Of a stretch of DNA of 64,000 nucleotides, positions 61,898 to 64,000 are shown piece by piece. A program made the translations under genes and the position numbers. The notes beneath the pieces were generated by a model that made no database searches, had not been told where the DNA came from, and worked only from the letters and a program-made list of their open reading frames with translations. Numbering within the stretch: position 1 is the stretch's first letter; every line of letters starts with the position of its first letter. This DNA comes from Schizosaccharomyces osmophilus (Eukaryota; Ascomycota; Schizosaccharomycetes; Schizosaccharomycetales; Schizosaccharomycetaceae): the NCBI RefSeq assembly GCF_027921745.1, contig NC_079240.1:923001-987000 (forward strand), read 5' to 3'.

Positions 61898-64000
61898 ATG
61901 ACACAGAACAATCGTGCGGGCAACAAAAACGGCTTAGGTCGTATTTGCAGTTCTATGCTTGGCATTTGTATTCCAAAGAAAGAACGAAGCGAAAAAAATA
62001 CTCCTATCAGACCTGCTAGAAGCGTGAAAGAACAGAGGCCAAATTTAACTTTAGAGCCTGCTCGTTCCAATTTTAGTGAAGCGTTTCCCTCTCAATTACA
62101 GGATAGCACAACCCCTCATGGTACTCCTAAATTCAAAAACCATTCTTTCTTTAGAAATAACGTTGATTCCTCAAACAACCAACAACCTTCATCCCCTCTA
62201 TCTCCTCTATCTCCTCAACCGGCTACTTTAGACTCAAAGGATGTTGCTTCCGTTTCTTTGGCACAACCGGACACAGTGCAGCAGGTTACTGAGGATAGTT
62301 CTTCACCTTTACCATCCCAGTCACTCCAAGCGACTCCAGGTACTAAAGAAAATAATTCCTTAATGCTTAAGGAGGAGTCGCCGCCGCAATTGTTTTCTAC
62401 TTCTGCAAAAAATAACGACGAGACTGAAACCTCCCAACTGTATACCAAATCTATGAACGATGATTCAACTCCTGTGTCTAATGCAGAGTTTGAATTGCTT
62501 CCTAGTAATTTTACTGAAGAAAAGGTAACCGAAGGAACAGATTCTAGCAAATTGAAGGACGACTTTTCTGCTTCGGGATTGGGGGACACAGAAGCGACAC
62601 CTACTAATTACCCTGAACAACACTCATCTAGTTTTGTACCTTCTGACACTCAGTTCGACAGAAATACGGCATCCGAGCCGGCAAACCAATTGAGATCATC
62701 AATTTCATCGCATGAAACTGTTGTACCCCAGTCTGTGGATGCACGGACGGAAAACAAACACAATGCAGAAAGTCAAGATATGACGAAGGATCAGTCCAAG
62801 CCCAAACATTCTCTTAATTCCTCTACAGTAAAGGGAATGAACAATACCAAAAACACAGAAGGATTTGATCCGACTGCTGTTGGCGATACTGAAAGCAATT
62901 CAAAGGAACAGCCATCAAAAAATAATTGTGGTGCCGATGTTGAGGAATTAAACGAGCGGTCTACATTACCGAACGAAGTGGAACCAGATGGTGCATGGAA
63001 TGCTCCTCTTCCATTTCCCAGTCCTCATTGTCACTTGAAACCTCAGTACCTGGACAAAGACTTAACTGAAGAGCAAAAGAGTATGTATAACGAAGTTCTT
63101 ATCTATTGCAAAGATTTGAAAGGAATTCCTGTTTCTTCCAAATCGGATGAAACGGAAGAATTGTCAGATGTTGAAAAATACTTCCTTACTAGAGAATGCA
63201 TTTTGAGATTTTTACGTGCTACAAAGTGGAACGCAGCTGCTACCAAAAAACGCATTCTTGATACTCTTGTATGGCGTCGTCAGTTTGGTGTCAACAATAT
63301 GGATCCTAATGAGGTACAGGAGGAAAATGCCACCGGAAAGCAGGTTTTATTAGGTTATGATAAAGATGGTCGTCCTTGCTTGTATTTGTACCCTGGTAGA
63401 CAAAACACCAAGACTTCCCCTCTGCAAATTCGTCATTTAGTTTTTTCTCTTGAATGTGCTATTGAGTTGATGCCGCCAGGTGTGGAAACTTTGGCTTTAT
63501 TAATTAATTTTAAAGCTTCTTCCTCTCGATCCAATCCCAGTGTTGGCCAAGGAAAGGAAGTCCTTAATATTCTACAGACTCATTATTGTGAGCGTCTTGG
63601 TAAGGCGTTGGTTATCAATATTCCCTGGGCTGTCTGGGGCTTTTTCAAATTAATATCGCCATTTATAGACCCGATTACACGAGAGAAGCTCAAATTCAAT
63701 GAACCTTTGGACCGCTATGTCCCCATGGATCAGCTTGACACAAACTTTGGAGGCTCTCTGAAATTTGAGTACTTCCATGAAAAGTATTGGCCTAAAATTG
63801 TAGAAATATGTAAAACCCGTCGTCAAACCGGGCTTCAACGATGGAAAAATTTGGGTTCAAAAATTGGAACTAGTGAATGGGATATAAAGGGAGGAAATGA
63901 TTATATAAACGACATGCAAATTTATATTCGTCCCGGACTCAATAATCGTTCCGGTTCAACGACAATGAACGAGGAAAAACAAGAGGAATCATCTATGAAA
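61898..64000 (+). CDS. Sec14/CRAL-TRIO domain protein, 3' end beyond window
   Basis: From ATG 61898 the frame is open for 701 codons to the last base of the window. The first 360 residues are disordered and Ser/Thr/Glu-rich after a basic start (MTQNNRAGNKNGLGRICSSM). Then comes a CRAL-TRIO N-terminal helix region (YFLTRECILRFLRATKWNAA, KKRILDTLVWRRQFGV) and the Sec14 lipid-binding fold (GKQVLLGYDKDGRPCLYLYP, LGKALVINIPWAVWGFFKLI, FIDPITREKLKFNE, QLDTNFGGSLKFEYFHEKYW). Sec14-like proteins exchange phosphatidylinositol and other lipids between membranes. It corresponds to S. pombe SPCC23B6.04c, a large protein of about 1000 residues as I recall, so roughly 300 residues are missing here. Confidence 0.92.
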   Translation, partial: MTQNNRAGNKNGLGRICSSMLGICIPKKERSEKNTPIRPARSVKEQRPNLTLEPARSNFSEAFPSQLQDSTTPHGTPKFKNHSFFRNNVDSSNNQQPSSPLSPLSPQPATLDSKDVASVSLAQPDTVQQVTEDSSSPLPSQSLQATPGTKENNSLMLKEESPPQLFSTSAKNNDETETSQLYTKSMNDDSTPVSNAEFELLPSNFTEEKVTEGTDSSKLKDDFSASGLGDTEATPTNYPEQHSSSFVPSDTQFDRNTASEPANQLRSSISSHETVVPQSVDARTENKHNAESQDMTKDQSKPKHSLNSSTVKGMNNTKNTEGFDPTAVGDTESNSKEQPSKNNCGADVEELNERSTLPNEVEPDGAWNAPLPFPSPHCHLKPQYLDKDLTEEQKSMYNEVLIYCKDLKGIPVSSKSDETEELSDVEKYFLTRECILRFLRATKWNAAATKKRILDTLVWRRQFGVNNMDPNEVQEENATGKQVLLGYDKDGRPCLYLYPGRQNTKTSPLQIRHLVFSLECAIELMPPGVETLALLINFKASSSRSNPSVGQGKEVLNILQTHYCERLGKALVINIPWAVWGFFKLISPFIDPITREKLKFNEPLDRYVPMDQLDTNFGGSLKFEYFHEKYWPKIVEICKTRRQTGLQRWKNLGSKIGTSEWDIKGGNDYINDMQIYIRPGLNNRSGSTTMNEEKQEESSMK

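Noticed and set aside
1-64000. CRISPR arrays, transposons, LINEs and virus-like elements
   Set aside because: No regularly spaced repeats, transposase, reverse transcriptase or capsid-like reading frames were seen anywhere in the window.

Overview
The window is nuclear DNA of a fission yeast (genus Schizosaccharomyces) that is not S. pombe itself. The reasons are short introns with gta(a/t)g donors and CTAAC-type branch points, isolated single 5S rRNA and tRNA genes, a HomolD box before a ribosomal protein gene, and a gene order that matches blocks of S. pombe chromosome III as I remember them, while the proteins have clearly diverged. The octosporus group (S. octosporus, S. osmophilus, S. 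cryophilus) is the best guess. Splice junctions were worked out by hand from donor, branch point, acceptor and reading frame.

Left part, 0.7-26.4 kb. After a short-chain dehydrogenase and a stretch with an orphan ORF and a perfect 34-bp palindrome, the order is cid2, mms2, hsp20, naa15, tRNA-Thr, a short coding exon of unknown identity, ctp1, cox5, rrg1, pbi2, cog4, ado1, wbp1, pof3, a probable small spliced membrane-protein gene, and rad21. This is the order and orientation of the SPCC338 block of S. pombe.

Middle, 26.4-31.4 kb. A 5S rRNA gene lies about 330 bp from a two-exon gene for a 327-residue multi-pass membrane protein with an IDLEKG motif. It is followed by 1.9 kb of AT-rich DNA with a degenerate tandem duplication, then tRNA-Ser. 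This is the only accessory-looking stretch. In the octosporus group, wtf meiotic driver genes and their companion genes sit beside 5S genes, so this gene is the main candidate for something new. It also lies where two chromosome III blocks appear to join.

Right part, 31.4-64 kb. The order is bub1, rpl23, tRNA-Lys, pwp1, an MTC1-family gene, srk1, kap113, a leukotriene-A4-hydrolase-like peptidase, fyu1, a TRP-like channel, an Slx4-like gene, rpm1, ssb3 and a Sec14-domain gene cut by the window end. This matches SPCC1322 and SPCC23B6 read backwards.

Functional threads are chromosome maintenance (mms2, ctp1, pof3, rad21, bub1, the Slx4-like gene, ssb3), secretion and glycosylation (cog4, wbp1), mitochondria (cox5, rpm1, cid2) and stress response (hsp20, srk1, the SDR). 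MluI (MCB) boxes lie upstream of ctp1 and rad21. No transposon, LTR, CRISPR array or virus-like element was recognised.
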